Positions 9,141-17,854 are shown, counted from the stretch's first letter. The stretch is 64,000 nt of DNA from Lachnospiraceae bacterium Marseille-Q4251 (GCA_018223435.1 JAGTTO010000001.1:3658001-3722000); one strand, 5' to 3'. Numbers and translations: made by a program. The notes: generated from the letters alone by a model not told the origin.

Positions 9141-9233
9141 ATGTACGTTACATATTCGGATCTGATCCAAATAGGTATCTTCATTGTCGCTCTCATAGGA
9201 TTGTGTTATACGATCTTCGGGAGAAAAAAATAG
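9141..9233 (+). CDS. Putative holin-like / type I toxin, 30-residue membrane peptide
   Basis: A 30-codon frame encodes MYVTYSDLIQ followed by a hydrophobic stretch IGIFIVALIGLCYTIF and a basic tail GRKK. This single-helix form with a short polar N-terminus and Lys/Arg tail resembles the small 'putative holin-like toxin' group (Hol_Tox, related to TxpA) common in Firmicutes. Excess peptide is expected to damage the membrane. The start has an excellent AAAGGAGGG site, buried in a perfect hairpin. A predicted antisense RNA starts downstream on the other strand and ends at the toxin stop codon. Toxicity is inferred from family resemblance. Confidence 0.82.
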   Translation: MYVTYSDLIQIGIFIVALIGLCYTIFGRKK

Positions 9234-9330
9234 CCGCCCACTACCACGAATAGTGAACGGCTGATGCTGAAAAGCATTTAATTGTTCATCGTCAGGGGTA
9301 GACCGTATGTCTCTGGCTTCCCTTAACTTT
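9228..9330 (-). ncRNA. Predicted antisense RNA antitoxin
   Basis: A minus-strand transcript from about 9330 would run leftward to a terminator over the toxin 3' end. Read on the minus strand, AGCCGTTCACTA (9262-9251) pairs with TAGTGGGCGGCT (9243-9232) as a continuous 12-bp stem using two G-U pairs, followed by ATTTTTTT. On the plus strand the same positions give two C/A mismatches, so the terminator is built for the antisense RNA. Its T-run is the complement of the toxin Lys-Lys codons. The resulting RNA of about 100 bases would overlap the toxin mRNA 3' end, as RatA does for txpA. Confidence 0.7.
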
Positions 9331-9336
9331 ATATTT

Positions 9337-9365
9337 ACTATAGCACATTTGGCAGCAGGACGCAA
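9337..9365 (-). promoter_or_regulatory. Antitoxin RNA promoter
   Basis: On the minus strand TTGCGT (9365-9360) and TATAGT (9342-9337) are 17 bases apart. Transcription would start near 9330 and run toward the toxin gene. The promoter lies between the toxin and the end of cbiK. Confidence 0.65.
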
Positions 9366-9383
9366 GTAAAATCTCCAGAATGC

Positions 9384-10169
9384 TTACTTGCTCTCTTCAA
9401 TATGCTTTAAAAAGATTTTCCGGATTCCTTCATACTCGCCAAGTCCTTTTAAGTGACATTCGACGGTATATCCGGCGGCCTCAAACTGATTCTTCCAGGA
9501 GTCTTCCTCCTCGCCGGCCATATCGTTGGTGGCGTGGTCTCCGGCCACGATCATGAAGGGAGTCAGGTGAATCTTTTCGGGCTGAAGTTCTTTCAGACCG
9601 CGGAGAATGGACGGAATGGACGGGTAAGCTTCTACAGTTCCGATGAGAACGTTGGAGTAGCCCAGATCCTTGAAGGTATAGTCAAGGGCTGCATAGGCAG
9701 TATTGGCATAATGGGTGGTGCCGTGGCCCATGAGGACAAGGGCTTCTTTTTCTGGGAGATCCTTCCAGTCCTCCATGAAAGCGCGGATAGCTTCCTCGAT
9801 GTCCTTAGTGCTGGTCAGAAGCGGCGTTCCGAAACGGATGGAATCGAAGTGATCGGCGTAAGCGAGCACATCCTCTTTCATCAGATCATTTTCGATTCCG
9901 TTGATGATGTGGGTGGGCTGAACAATCAGCTCTTTGATGCCGTCCCGGATCATGGCTTCCATGGCCTCTTTTACAGTGTGGATCGTGACACCGTCCCGGT
10001 TTTTCAGTTTGCGGATGATCATCTTGCTGGTCCAGGCCCGGTAAATAGAAGCGTCCAGATTGGCTTTGCGGATATCAGCTTCGATGCAGTCGATGGTCTT
10101 TTCGCGGGTTTCGTTGACGCTGGTGCCGAAGCTTACGACCAGAATCGCTTTTTTCGTATTTTTATCCAT
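9384..10169 (-). CDS. cbiK: Anaerobic sirohydrochlorin cobaltochelatase CbiK
   Basis: Inserts Co2+ into sirohydrochlorin, the committed step of the oxygen-independent B12 route. The start AILVVSFGTSVNETREKTID and the catalytic/metal histidine regions LVLMGHGTTHYANT and VAGDHATNDMAGEEEDSWK are diagnostic for CbiK rather than the shorter CbiX. The 261-residue protein has no signal peptide, so it is cytosolic. It stands alone on the minus strand with its own promoter, facing the toxin locus. It links the hem operon (uroporphyrinogen III, precorrin-2) with the cbi operon. Confidence 0.95.
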   Translation of the reverse strand: MDKNTKKAILVVSFGTSVNETREKTIDCIEADIRKANLDASIYRAWTSKMIIRKLKNRDGVTIHTVKEAMEAMIRDGIKELIVQPTHIINGIENDLMKEDVLAYADHFDSIRFGTPLLTSTKDIEEAIRAFMEDWKDLPEKEALVLMGHGTTHYANTAYAALDYTFKDLGYSNVLIGTVEAYPSIPSILRGLKELQPEKIHLTPFMIVAGDHATNDMAGEEEDSWKNQFEAAGYTVECHLKGLGEYEGIRKIFLKHIEESK

Positions 10170-10208
10170 ATGTAAAACTCCTCCATGTATTATCGTTAAG
10201 TTTTTATC

Positions 10209-10237
10209 AGTGTATCATCCCCGTAGGAAAAAGTCAA
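10209..10237 (-). promoter_or_regulatory. cbiK promoter
   Basis: Minus-strand TTGACT (10237-10232) and TACACT (10214-10209) are separated by 17 bases. They lie about 40 bases before the cbiK start, whose ribosome site is GGAGGAG. No cobalamin riboswitch is recognisable in this short leader. Confidence 0.6.
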
Positions 10238-10276
10238 ACGCTTCCAAGGCTAATCGTGAGTTTCATGCATTTCCTA

Positions 10277-10305
10277 TTGAAATCCTAGGGATACTGATGT
10301 ATGAT
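10277..10305 (+). promoter_or_regulatory. tcdA promoter
   Basis: TTGAAA (10277-10282), a 17-base spacer and TATGAT (10300-10305) precede tcdA by about 60 bases. The promoter diverges from that of cbiK. Confidence 0.6.
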
Positions 10306-10364
10306 AGTTACTCAGGGTCCTAAAAAGAAGCGAATTTAAATATAAGAAATCATTCGGAGGTTTT

Positions 10365-11156
10365 ATGTTAAATCAGTTTTCAAGAACCGAGCTTCTCTTC
10401 GGCAAAGCGGCCATGGAGAAGCTGGAAAATTCCAGAGTGGCTGTATTCGGTATCGGCGGTGTGGGCGGTTATGTCTGTGAGGCTCTGGTGCGGAGCGGCG
10501 TGGGCCATTTTGACCTCATCGACGATGACAAGGTCTGCCTGACCAACCTGAACAGGCAGATCATTGCCACGAGAAAGACGATAGGCCAGTACAAGACGGA
10601 CGTGATGAAAGAGCGGATGCTGGAGATCAATCCTAAGGTGGACGTCACCGTTCATAAATGCTTTTTCCTGCCGGAAACTGCGGAGGAATTCCATTTTGAC
10701 CAGTATGATTATGTGGTAGACGCCGTGGATACGGTGACGGCCAAAATCTCCCTGATCATGAAAGCCCAAGAGGCGGGAACGCCCATCATCAGTTCCATGG
10801 GAGCCGGAAACAAGCTGGATGCCAGCCGTTTTCAGGTGGCGGATATCTATAAGACAAAGGTCTGCCCCCTGGCAAAAGTAATGCGCCGGGAACTGAAAAA
10901 ACGGGGCGTCCGGAAACTGAAGGTCGTCTATTCCGACGAGCTTCCCACGAGGCCGATCAACGATATGGCCATCAGCTGCCGGACCAACTGCATCTGCCCG
11001 CCGGGAGCCCAGCATAAATGTACGGAGCGCCGTGACATCCCGGGAAGCACAGCTTTCGTGCCCTCCGTGGCAGGCCTCATCATCGCCGGGGAGGTCATCA
11101 AGGATCTGACCAGGGATGTGCGGGTGACGGCAGAAAGCGTTGAAAATCAGCAGTAA
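10365..11156 (+). CDS. tcdA: tRNA threonylcarbamoyladenosine dehydratase TcdA (ThiF/E1-like)
   Basis: ATP-dependent E1-like enzyme that cyclises t6A37 of ANN-decoding tRNAs to ct6A. The Rossmann motif VAVFGIGGVGGYVCEALVRSG and the acidic ATP-binding segment DLIDDDKVCLTNLNRQ are plain, and SSMGAGNKLDASRFQVADI is typical of the TcdA (CsdL/YgdL) group. Near residues 205-225 there is a cysteine-rich stretch (CRTNCICPPGAQHKC) that could bind metal or just be an insertion. MoeB/ThiF proteins are relatives, but no partner ThiS/MoaD gene is near. Ribosome site CGGAGG precedes ATG. Confidence 0.88.
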   Translation: MLNQFSRTELLFGKAAMEKLENSRVAVFGIGGVGGYVCEALVRSGVGHFDLIDDDKVCLTNLNRQIIATRKTIGQYKTDVMKERMLEINPKVDVTVHKCFFLPETAEEFHFDQYDYVVDAVDTVTAKISLIMKAQEAGTPIISSMGAGNKLDASRFQVADIYKTKVCPLAKVMRRELKKRGVRKLKVVYSDELPTRPINDMAISCRTNCICPPGAQHKCTERRDIPGSTAFVPSVAGLIIAGEVIKDLTRDVRVTAESVENQQ

Positions 11157-11169
11157 AAAATATTCAGAG

Positions 11170-11197
11170 AGCCTGTGCTGCGTGCACGGGCTTTCTT
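11170..11197 (+). terminator. Terminator after tcdA
   Basis: AGCCTGTGC (11170-11178) pairs with GCACGGGCT (11184-11192), including one G-T pair, followed by TTTCTT. Its T-run touches the -35 of the hemA promoter. Confidence 0.65.
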
Positions 11198-11224
11198 GAA
11201 TTTCCGGAAGTGTTGTGGTATGAT
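11196..11224 (+). promoter_or_regulatory. hem operon promoter
   Basis: TTGAAT (11196-11201), 17 bases, TATGAT (11219-11224). The leader of about 70 bases holds two mutually exclusive small hairpins (TTGGGC/GCCCAA versus GCCATTT/AAATGGC, about 11236-11256), which may be regulatory. Confidence 0.6.
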
Positions 11225-11303
11225 AGGAACGAAAATTGGGCCATTTTGCCCAAATGGCGAAAAATGCCGGGAAATTCAAAGGAAATGAGGAAACCAGAAA
11301 CTC

Positions 11304-12542
11304 ATGGCAATACAGATGATAGGCATCGATCACACGAAAGCCGTGATCGATATCCGTACAATATTTTCATTTACGAAGAAAAGAAGCGCGGAGGCGCTTA
11401 AACTTATAAAGGAAGAAAAAGGCATCCGGGGCTGTGTTCTGATCTCCACCTGTAACCGGATGGAGCTCTATGTGAGCACGGAGGAAGGGTACGAGGGCGA
11501 TCTCTATGAACTTCTCTGTCGGGTGAAGGAGCTTCCGGAAGGGCTCTGGCCGGAGTACCGGGAGTATTTCAGCTTCAGGGAGGAAAAAGAGGCGGCTTCT
11601 CACCTTTTCCGGCTGGCAGCAGGACTGGAATCGAGGATCCTCGGTGAGGATCAGATCATTACCCAGGTGAAAGACGCTCTGGCAATGGCGAGAGAGAACT
11701 ATGCGGCGGACAATGTGCTGGAGGTCCTTTTCCGCATGGCCGTGACGGCGGCAAAACGGGTGAAAACGGAGGTGGTTCTCACCGGAGCCAGCCATTCCGT
11801 GATCCATCAGGCCCTGGCGACCCTGAAGGAGAAGGGTTTTTCCGTAAAAGGACGGAAATGCATGGTCATCGGAAACGGAGCCATGGGAAAACTGACGGCC
11901 TCCACCCTTCTTTCCGAGGGGGCAGATGTGACCGTTACCGTGCGTCAGTACCGGAGCGGTATCGTGGACATTCCTTTAGGCTGCCGGAGAATCGACTACG
12001 GCGAGCGCATGGGCTATTTTCCGGCCTGTGATCTCGTGGTCAGCGCCACGGCGAGCCCGAATTTTACCCTGAAAGAGGAGAACGTCCGGCCGGTGGATCT
12101 CGATCATGACCTCATCGTGGTGGATCTTGCAGTGCCGCGGGATGTGGAGCCTGGCGTGGGAAAACTTCGCCATATCCGCCTCTATGACATCGATGATTTC
12201 CATGTGGATGCCCGGAGCGAACAGGTCATCGAGAATTTGAAAAAAGCAGAGGCGATCCTCGAAGAGCAGCGGAAAGAGTTTGACAGCTGGTACGAGTGCC
12301 GGGATATGGTGCCGAGGATCCAGAAGCTGAAAAAGGAAGCGGCGGAGGATCTGCTGGTGCGTCTTGTGAAGATCGTTCACGCCCTTCCGATGGAGACGGA
12401 GCAGCAGGAAACGCTTCTGAAAGATGTGGAGCAGGCCGCGGAGAAATCCGTGAACAAAATGCTTTTCGGTCTCAGGGATACGGTCTGTCCGGAAACTTTT
12501 GAAGAATGTATAGAAGGGTTGGAAAAAACGTATGAAGGATAA
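11304..12542 (+). CDS. hemA: Glutamyl-tRNA reductase HemA
   Basis: NADPH enzyme that reduces glutamyl-tRNA(Glu) to glutamate-1-semialdehyde, the first step of C5-pathway tetrapyrrole synthesis. The catalytic cysteine lies in LISTCNRMELYVS, followed by RLAAGLESRILGEDQI and the NADP-binding MVIGNGAMGKLTASTL. A C-terminal dimerisation helix region is present. At 412 residues it is full length. ATG 11304 has a weak upstream GAGG. The gene overlaps the next by 11 bases, consistent with one operon through hemL. Confidence 0.95.
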   Translation: MAIQMIGIDHTKAVIDIRTIFSFTKKRSAEALKLIKEEKGIRGCVLISTCNRMELYVSTEEGYEGDLYELLCRVKELPEGLWPEYREYFSFREEKEAASHLFRLAAGLESRILGEDQIITQVKDALAMARENYAADNVLEVLFRMAVTAAKRVKTEVVLTGASHSVIHQALATLKEKGFSVKGRKCMVIGNGAMGKLTASTLLSEGADVTVTVRQYRSGIVDIPLGCRRIDYGERMGYFPACDLVVSATASPNFTLKEENVRPVDLDHDLIVVDLAVPRDVEPGVGKLRHIRLYDIDDFHVDARSEQVIENLKKAEAILEEQRKEFDSWYECRDMVPRIQKLKKEAAEDLLVRLVKIVHALPMETEQQETLLKDVEQAAEKSVNKMLFGLRDTVCPETFEECIEGLEKTYEG

Positions 12543-14934
12543 AATTGTCATCGGAAGCCGGGAAAGCCGCCTGGCGGTGATCCAGTCCCAGATGGTGCTG
12601 GATTTCATCAAGGCTCACCATCCGGCGCTGGATGTGGAGCTTCTGACCATGAAGACCACCGGAGATATCATTCTTGACCGGACACTGGACAAGGTGGGAG
12701 GAAAAGGCCTCTTTGTAAAAGAGCTCGACCGGGCGCTGATGGACGGCCGCAGCGATCTTTCCGTCCACAGTTTAAAGGACATGCCCATGGAGGTGCCGAA
12801 AGAGCTTCCTCTGGTGGCTTTTTCCAAGAGAGAGGACCCGCGGGATGTGCTGGTGCTGCCGAAAGGAGTGGAGAAGCTGGATTTTTCCAAACCCATCGGC
12901 TGTTCCAGCCAGCGGCGGATCCTTCAGCTGAAGGAGCTTTTTCCGGAAGCGGAATTTCAGTCCGTCCGGGGAAACGTGCTGACCCGGCTTCAGAAGCTGG
13001 ACAGCGGTGAGTACGGGGCTTTGGTGCTGGCGGCAGCAGGTCTTAAGAGACTGGGCCTGGAAGACAGAATTTCCCAGTATTTTGAACCCGAGGAGATCAT
13101 TCCGGCGGCAGGACAGGGAATCCTGGCTGTTCAGGGCCGGCAGGATGAGGGCTATGGATACCTGAGCGGTTACGACAATCTGGCCTCCCGCTATGAGGCC
13201 CTCTGCGAGCGGGCCTTTGTCCGGACCTTAAACGGCGGCTGTTCTTCACCGGTGGCGGCCCATGCGAGAATCCAGGACGGCAAACTTCTTCTCATGGGGC
13301 TTTATTACGACGAGGAGACCGGCGGCTATAAGAAGGGCACGGTAAAAGGCAATCCGGAGCGGGCAGAGTCCCTGGGCCGGGATCTTGCCATCAAGCTTCG
13401 CCAGGATTATCGGAAAGAAAAGGAGCAGACTCCCGTAGGAAAAGTCTGGCTGGTGGGCGCAGGCCCCGGCGACCCCGGTCTTTTCACGCTGAAAGGAAAG
13501 GAAGTCCTCTCCAAAGCCGATGTCGTGGTCTATGATGCCCTCGTAGGCCAGGGTGTGCTGACCATGATTCCGAGAGACGCGGAGCTCATCAACGTGGGCA
13601 AGCGTTCCAGCAATCATCTGGCGCCCCAGGAGACCATCAACCGGATTCTGGTGGACGAGGCGAAAAAGGGCAAGCGGGTAGTCCGCTTAAAAGGCGGCGA
13701 TCCCTTCCTTTTTGGCCGGGGCGGCGAGGAGATGGAGCTCTTAAAGCTTGAAAAAATCCCCTGCGAGGTGGTGCCCGGCGTGACCAGCGCCATCGCGGTG
13801 CCCGCCTACAACGGCATCCCTGTGACGCACCGGGATTTCTGTTCTTCGGTCCATATCATCACCGGACACAAGAAAAAAGATGAAAAATACGACATTGATT
13901 TTGAGGCTCTTGTCCGGACAAAAGGAACGCTGGTCTTCCTCATGGGAGTGAAAGCTCTTCCCGATATCATGAAGGGGCTTCTGGAAAATGGCTGCGATCC
14001 TTTTATGCCGGCAGCTGTTCTTCAGAAGGGAACCCTGGCCGGTCAGAAACGGATCGTCGCTACGGTTTCTACTCTGGAAGAGGAGGTGGAACGTCAGGGC
14101 GTCGAGACTCCGGCCATCATTGTGGTAGGCAGAGTCTGCTCCCTGGCTCAGGAATTTGCCTGGTATGAGGACCTTCCGCTGGCCGGAACCAAGATTCTCG
14201 TCACCCGGCCGCGGGAGCTTGTCTCAGCCATGAGCCGGAAACTCCGGGAAAAAGGAGCCGAGGTTCTGGAGCTTCCTGCTATCAGTACGACGCCGATCCC
14301 GGACAACAACCTTCTCCGGAATGCCATCGGAGAGCTTCACATCTATCAGTGGCTTGTGTTTACCAGTCCCACCGGCGTGCGGATTTTCTTCGAGGCTCTA
14401 AAGGCGGAGAAAAAAGATCTCCGGGCTCTCGCTGGCCTTAAAATCGCGGTTTTAGGCTCCGGTACGGCGAAGGCCCTCGAAAGTTATGGCCTTTATCCGG
14501 ATCTGATGCCGGAAATTTTCGAGGGAGAAGCCCTTGGAAAAGCTCTGGCAGAGAAGCTTTCCGGCGGAGAACGGATTCTGATCCCCCGGGCGGCCCTTGG
14601 AGGAGCGGAGCTCATTGAGGAGCTGGAGAAAAAAGGAGTTACCGTGGATGATATTCCGACCTACGACACCCTCTATGAGACGCCGGGGGCCGTGGATGAG
14701 AAGGCGGAATTTGACACCGGAACTGTGGATTATGCGGTGTTTACCAGCGCTTCCACCGTGCGGGGCTTTGCCCAGGCAGTCAAAGGCATTGATTTTTCAA
14801 AGGTAAAAGCCGTCTGCATCGGCCGTCAGACAAAAGCGGCGGCGGATGAACTCGGCATGGAAACCTATATGGCAGAGCAGGCGACCATGGACAGCGTGGT
14901 TTCCTGTGTGGAAAAGCTCTGCCGTGAGAGATAA
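12532..14934 (+). CDS. HemC - uroporphyrinogen-III C-methyltransferase - HemD fusion
   Basis: An 800-residue trifunctional protein. Residues 1-300 are hydroxymethylbilane synthase ([28 protein letters not shown]), with the cofactor cysteine near residue 237 in [13 protein letters not shown]. Residues about 301-540 are an SUMT/CobA methylase ([48 protein letters not shown]). Residues about 551-800 are uroporphyrinogen-III synthase ([31 protein letters not shown]). It therefore converts porphobilinogen to precorrin-2. CobA-HemD fusions are frequent in clostridia; HemC as a third domain is rarer. A dedicated siroheme-type dehydrogenase is not in this window. Confidence 0.93.
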   Translation: MKDKIVIGSRESRLAVIQSQMVLDFIKAHHPALDVELLTMKTTGDIILDRTLDKVGGKGLFVKELDRALMDGRSDLSVHSLKDMPMEVPKELPLVAFSKREDPRDVLVLPKGVEKLDFSKPIGCSSQRRILQLKELFPEAEFQSVRGNVLTRLQKLDSGEYGALVLAAAGLKRLGLEDRISQYFEPEEIIPAAGQGILAVQGRQDEGYGYLSGYDNLASRYEALCERAFVRTLNGGCSSPVAAHARIQDGKLLLMGLYYDEETGGYKKGTVKGNPERAESLGRDLAIKLRQDYRKEKEQTPVGKVWLVGAGPGDPGLFTLKGKEVLSKADVVVYDALVGQGVLTMIPRDAELINVGKRSSNHLAPQETINRILVDEAKKGKRVVRLKGGDPFLFGRGGEEMELLKLEKIPCEVVPGVTSAIAVPAYNGIPVTHRDFCSSVHIITGHKKKDEKYDIDFEALVRTKGTLVFLMGVKALPDIMKGLLENGCDPFMPAAVLQKGTLAGQKRIVATVSTLEEEVERQGVETPAIIVVGRVCSLAQEFAWYEDLPLAGTKILVTRPRELVSAMSRKLREKGAEVLELPAISTTPIPDNNLLRNAIGELHIYQWLVFTSPTGVRIFFEALKAEKKDLRALAGLKIAVLGSGTAKALESYGLYPDLMPEIFEGEALGKALAEKLSGGERILIPRAALGGAELIEELEKKGVTVDDIPTYDTLYETPGAVDEKAEFDTGTVDYAVFTSASTVRGFAQAVKGIDFSKVKAVCIGRQTKAAADELGMETYMAEQATMDSVVSCVEKLCRER

Positions 14935-14950
14935 GAAGGAGGCAGCAAAA

Positions 14951-15934
14951 ATGGAAATGCTGAAACGCCCCAGAAGACTTCGGGGCAGTGAGGTTTTAAG
15001 AAAAATGGTTCGGGAGACCAGAATGGATAAGGCATCTCTGATCTATCCGATGTTTGTAAAAGAAGGAAGCGGAATTATCGAGGAGATCCCTACGATGCCT
15101 GGTCAGTTTCGCTATAGTGTGGACACTCAGGGAGAGATCCTTTCCAGACTTCAGGACGCAGGTGTAAAAAATGTGATGTTTTTCGGGATTCCCGATCACA
15201 AGGATGAGGTAGGAAGCGGAGCCTACGATCCGGAAGGTATCGTCCAGAAAGCCCTTCGTCAGGCAAGAAAAGATTTCCCGGAGATGTATCTCATTACCGA
15301 TGTGTGCATGTGTGAATACACCTCCCACGGTCACTGCGGTGTGCTTTGCGGCCACGACGTGGACAATGACCGGACACTGGAGCTTCTGGCAAAAACAGCC
15401 CTTTCCCATGTAGAAGCCGGAGCCGATATGGTAGCTCCTTCTGATATGATGGACGGCCGTGTCCGAGCCATCCGTGAGATGCTGGATGCCAACGGCCACT
15501 ACACCGCCCCGATCATGTCCTATGCGGTAAAATATGCTTCCGGTTTCTACGGTCCCTTCCGTGATGCGGCCGGTTCTGCTCCGTCCTTCGGCGACCGGAA
15601 GAGCTACCAGATGGATTTCCACAACAGCCGTGAGGGCATCAAAGAGGCTCTGATGGATGTGGAAGAGGGAGCCGATATCATTATGGTAAAACCGGCTATG
15701 GCTTATCAGGATATGATTACCCGTGTCCGCGACGAGGTCAATGTTCCGGTGGCAGCCTACAGCGTCAGCGGAGAGTATGCGATGGTAAAAGCCGGCGCTT
15801 CTCTGGGCTATATCGAGGAGGAACGGATCATTTCCGAGATGGCAGTGGGCGTTTACCGGGCAGGAGCTGATATTTACCTGACCTATTTTGCACCGGAGAT
15901 TGCGCGTCTCATGGATGAAGGGAGAATTGGATAA
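14951..15934 (+). CDS. hemB: Porphobilinogen synthase HemB (delta-aminolevulinate dehydratase)
   Basis: Condenses two 5-aminolevulinate molecules into porphobilinogen. The zinc-type cysteine cluster DVCMCEYTSHGHCGVLCGHD is intact, and the Schiff-base lysines lie in the MSYAVKYASGFYGPFRDAAG and IIMVKPAMAYQDMI regions. ATG 14951 is preceded by AAGAAGGAGGCAG. An upstream in-frame ATG at 14846 lies inside the previous gene and would add an unrelated N-terminus. At 327 residues it has the usual length. The stop overlaps the hemL start (TAATG). Confidence 0.96.
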   Translation: MEMLKRPRRLRGSEVLRKMVRETRMDKASLIYPMFVKEGSGIIEEIPTMPGQFRYSVDTQGEILSRLQDAGVKNVMFFGIPDHKDEVGSGAYDPEGIVQKALRQARKDFPEMYLITDVCMCEYTSHGHCGVLCGHDVDNDRTLELLAKTALSHVEAGADMVAPSDMMDGRVRAIREMLDANGHYTAPIMSYAVKYASGFYGPFRDAAGSAPSFGDRKSYQMDFHNSREGIKEALMDVEEGADIIMVKPAMAYQDMITRVRDEVNVPVAAYSVSGEYAMVKAGASLGYIEEERIISEMAVGVYRAGADIYLTYFAPEIARLMDEGRIG

Positions 15935-17214
15935 TGACCAGATCAGAAGAACTTTTTGAAAAAGCGGTAAAACTCATTCCCGGCGGCGTCAACAGTCCGG
16001 TCCGGGCTTTTGGCTCCATCGGCGGCTGCCCCCGTTTCATCGACCACGCCGACGGCGCTTATATGTACGATGTGGACGGAAACAAATATCTTGACTTTAT
16101 CAATTCCTGGGGACCGATGATCCTGGGCCACAACAATCCTCTGATCCGGGAAGCCGTAATCAAGGCCTGCGAGAAAGGCTTAAGCTACGGCGCCGCCACG
16201 GAAAAAGAGGTGGAGATGGCAGAGCTCATCACCGGCATCGTGCCCTCCATCGATATGGTCCGCATGGTAAACTCCGGAACTGAGGCTGTCATGAGCGCAG
16301 TCCGGGCGGCCAGAGGCTACACCGGAAGAAACAAGATTGTGAAATTCATGGGCTGCTACCATGGCCACTCTGACGCCATGCTGGTGCAGGCCGGTTCCGG
16401 CGTCATGACGGCCGGTATTCCGGACAGCGCAGGCGTGCCGGGAGGTTGCACGAAGGATACCCTCTCCGCTGTCTACAACGATGTGGACAGCGTAAAGACC
16501 CTTTTCGAGACCTTCCCCGAGGAGATCGCCGCTGTCATCGTGGAGCCCGTGGCTGCCAATATGGGTGTGGTGGAGCCGAAAAGAGAGTTCCTCCAGGGCC
16601 TCAGAGACCTCTGCACCAAGTACGGCGCGGTTCTGATTTTTGACGAGGTCATCACCGGTTTCCGTCTCCAGCTGGACGGAGCCCAGGGCTTCTACGGCAT
16701 TCAGCCGGATATGACCACCTTTGGAAAAATCATTGGCGCAGGTATGCCCGTTGGCGCTTACGGCGGAAGACGGGAGATCATGAGCCTGATCTCACCAGCA
16801 GGCCCGGTTTATCAGGCAGGTACTTTAAGCGGCAACCCGGTGGCCATGTCCGCAGGCCTTGCCCAGCTTAATTACCTCAAAGACCATCCGGAGGTTTACA
16901 CCGAGCTCAACGCCAAGAGTGACTGGTTCTTCGGTGAAATGAAGAACATTCTGGAGGAGTGCGGCAAGAAGTACCAGATCAACCATGTGGGTTCCATCGG
17001 TTCCCTCTTCTTCACCGAGACCCCGGTAGTCAACTACGCCACCGCCAAGAGTTCCGATACGAAAGCCTTCGCGGAGTACTTCAAGTACATGCTGGAAAAC
17101 GGCTGTCACTTCGCACCGTCCCAGTTCGAGGCGATCTTCCTGTCTGCGATTCAGACGAAAGAGGAATTGTCGGGTGTGCTGGATATGTTCCATGCATATA
17201 TGATGAGAAAATAA
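15934..17214 (+). CDS. hemL: Glutamate-1-semialdehyde 2,1-aminomutase HemL
   Basis: PLP enzyme converting glutamate-1-semialdehyde to 5-aminolevulinate. Family signatures are KLIPGGVNSPVRAFGSIGG, MVNSGTEAVMSAVRAARGYT, LIFDEVITGFR and the PLP lysine in TTFGKIIGAGMPVGAYGG. It has the standard 426 residues. Its ATG overlaps the hemB stop. It closes the operon; with HemA it makes ALA, which HemB and the fusion protein turn into precorrin-2. Confidence 0.96.
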   Translation: MTRSEELFEKAVKLIPGGVNSPVRAFGSIGGCPRFIDHADGAYMYDVDGNKYLDFINSWGPMILGHNNPLIREAVIKACEKGLSYGAATEKEVEMAELITGIVPSIDMVRMVNSGTEAVMSAVRAARGYTGRNKIVKFMGCYHGHSDAMLVQAGSGVMTAGIPDSAGVPGGCTKDTLSAVYNDVDSVKTLFETFPEEIAAVIVEPVAANMGVVEPKREFLQGLRDLCTKYGAVLIFDEVITGFRLQLDGAQGFYGIQPDMTTFGKIIGAGMPVGAYGGRREIMSLISPAGPVYQAGTLSGNPVAMSAGLAQLNYLKDHPEVYTELNAKSDWFFGEMKNILEECGKKYQINHVGSIGSLFFTETPVVNYATAKSSDTKAFAEYFKYMLENGCHFAPSQFEAIFLSAIQTKEELSGVLDMFHAYMMRK

Positions 17215-17246
17215 TGATACCAGTGTCAAAAGGTCAAAAAGCTGTT

Positions 17247-17375
17247 CGTGCTTGCACGATAAGGCTTTTGAACTTGGGACACGCCAAATATGAGGTGCAA
17301 AACGAACATCCAGTGGATGTTCGTTTTGCACCGACCGAAGCGGAGCGTAGACAGTAGCGATTTACGCAGTAAATC
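17247..17375. repeat. Intergenic cluster of perfect palindromes (probable interspersed repeat)
   Basis: The gap after hemL (17215-17530) has no gene. It contains CGTGC-TT-GCACG (17247-17258), a 39-base palindrome with arms GGTGCAAAACGAACATCCA (17294-17312) and its exact complement (17314-17332) around one G, and GATTTAC-GCA-GTAAATC (near 17360-17376). The flanking GCGGAGCG and GCGGATTTCG words resemble small non-coding repeats seen between genes in this group. There is no T-run at the 39-base palindrome, so it is not a standard terminator. Function unknown. Confidence 0.6.
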
Positions 17376-17417
17376 AGCGGATTTCGAATATTTGGAGGAT
17401 TATAGAAATAACAAAAG

Positions 17418-17450
17418 ATACACAGGGTTATATGCTCTGTGTATTTTTTT
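17418..17450 (+). terminator. Terminator of the hem operon
   Basis: ATACACAG (17418-17425) pairs with CTGTGTAT (17437-17444), followed by a run of seven or more T to 17450. It lies just upstream of the padR promoter. Confidence 0.8.
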
Positions 17451-17463
17451 ATTTCAAACATAC

Positions 17464-17492
17464 TTGACAAACAATATTATATGATATATAGT
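17464..17492 (+). promoter_or_regulatory. padR operon promoter with overlapping dyad (likely PadR operator)
   Basis: A consensus TTGACA (17464-17469) and TATAGT (17487-17492) are 17 bases apart. Spacer and -10 are covered by a near-palindrome beginning AATATTATATG and ending ATATAGTATT (about 17472-17494). PadR proteins commonly repress their own operon through such AT-rich dyads, so autorepression is likely. Confidence 0.65.
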
Positions 17493-17530
17493 ATTGCCCA
17501 TGAAATAGTAATCACACAGGAGTTGATCAA

Positions 17531-17854
17531 ATGGTATTTAACACAGGTGCAGCACTTCTGGATGCCATTGTCCTGGCTGTGGTGTCGGAGGAGAAGGAAG
17601 GAACCTACGGGTACAAGATCACCCAGGAAGTCCGGGTCGTCCTGGACGTTTCCGAGTCTACCCTTTATCCGGTCCTGCGGCGGCTTTTAAAGGACGGCTG
17701 CCTGGAAGTCTATGACATGGAATACGGAGGAAGGAACCGCCGGTATTATAAGATCACGGAGAGCGGCCGCCGCCAGCTCAATCTTTATATTACCGAGTGG
17801 AAAGAATATTCCGAGAGAATTACCAGTATCTTTACAGGGAGGAAAAAACCATGA
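17531..17854 (+). CDS. PadR-family transcriptional regulator
   Basis: A 107-residue winged-helix DNA-binding protein of the PadR N-terminal family. Typical signs are GYKITQEV, the recognition helix area SESTLYPVLRRLLKDGCLE and the wing GGRNRRYYKITESGRRQL, followed by a short dimerisation helix. It is expected to repress its own operon. It overlaps the DUF1700 gene by 4 bases (ATGA). The trio PadR-DUF1700-DUF4097 is a recurring Firmicute module tied to envelope conditions, but its signal is unknown. Confidence 0.92.
   Translation: MVFNTGAALLDAIVLAVVSEEKEGTYGYKITQEVRVVLDVSESTLYPVLRRLLKDGCLEVYDMEYGGRNRRYYKITESGRRQLNLYITEWKEYSERITSIFTGRKKP

Noticed and set aside
10170..10364. Cobalamin riboswitch near cbiK
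   Set aside because: The leader of cbiK is about 40 bases and no B12-box-like conserved core is visible.
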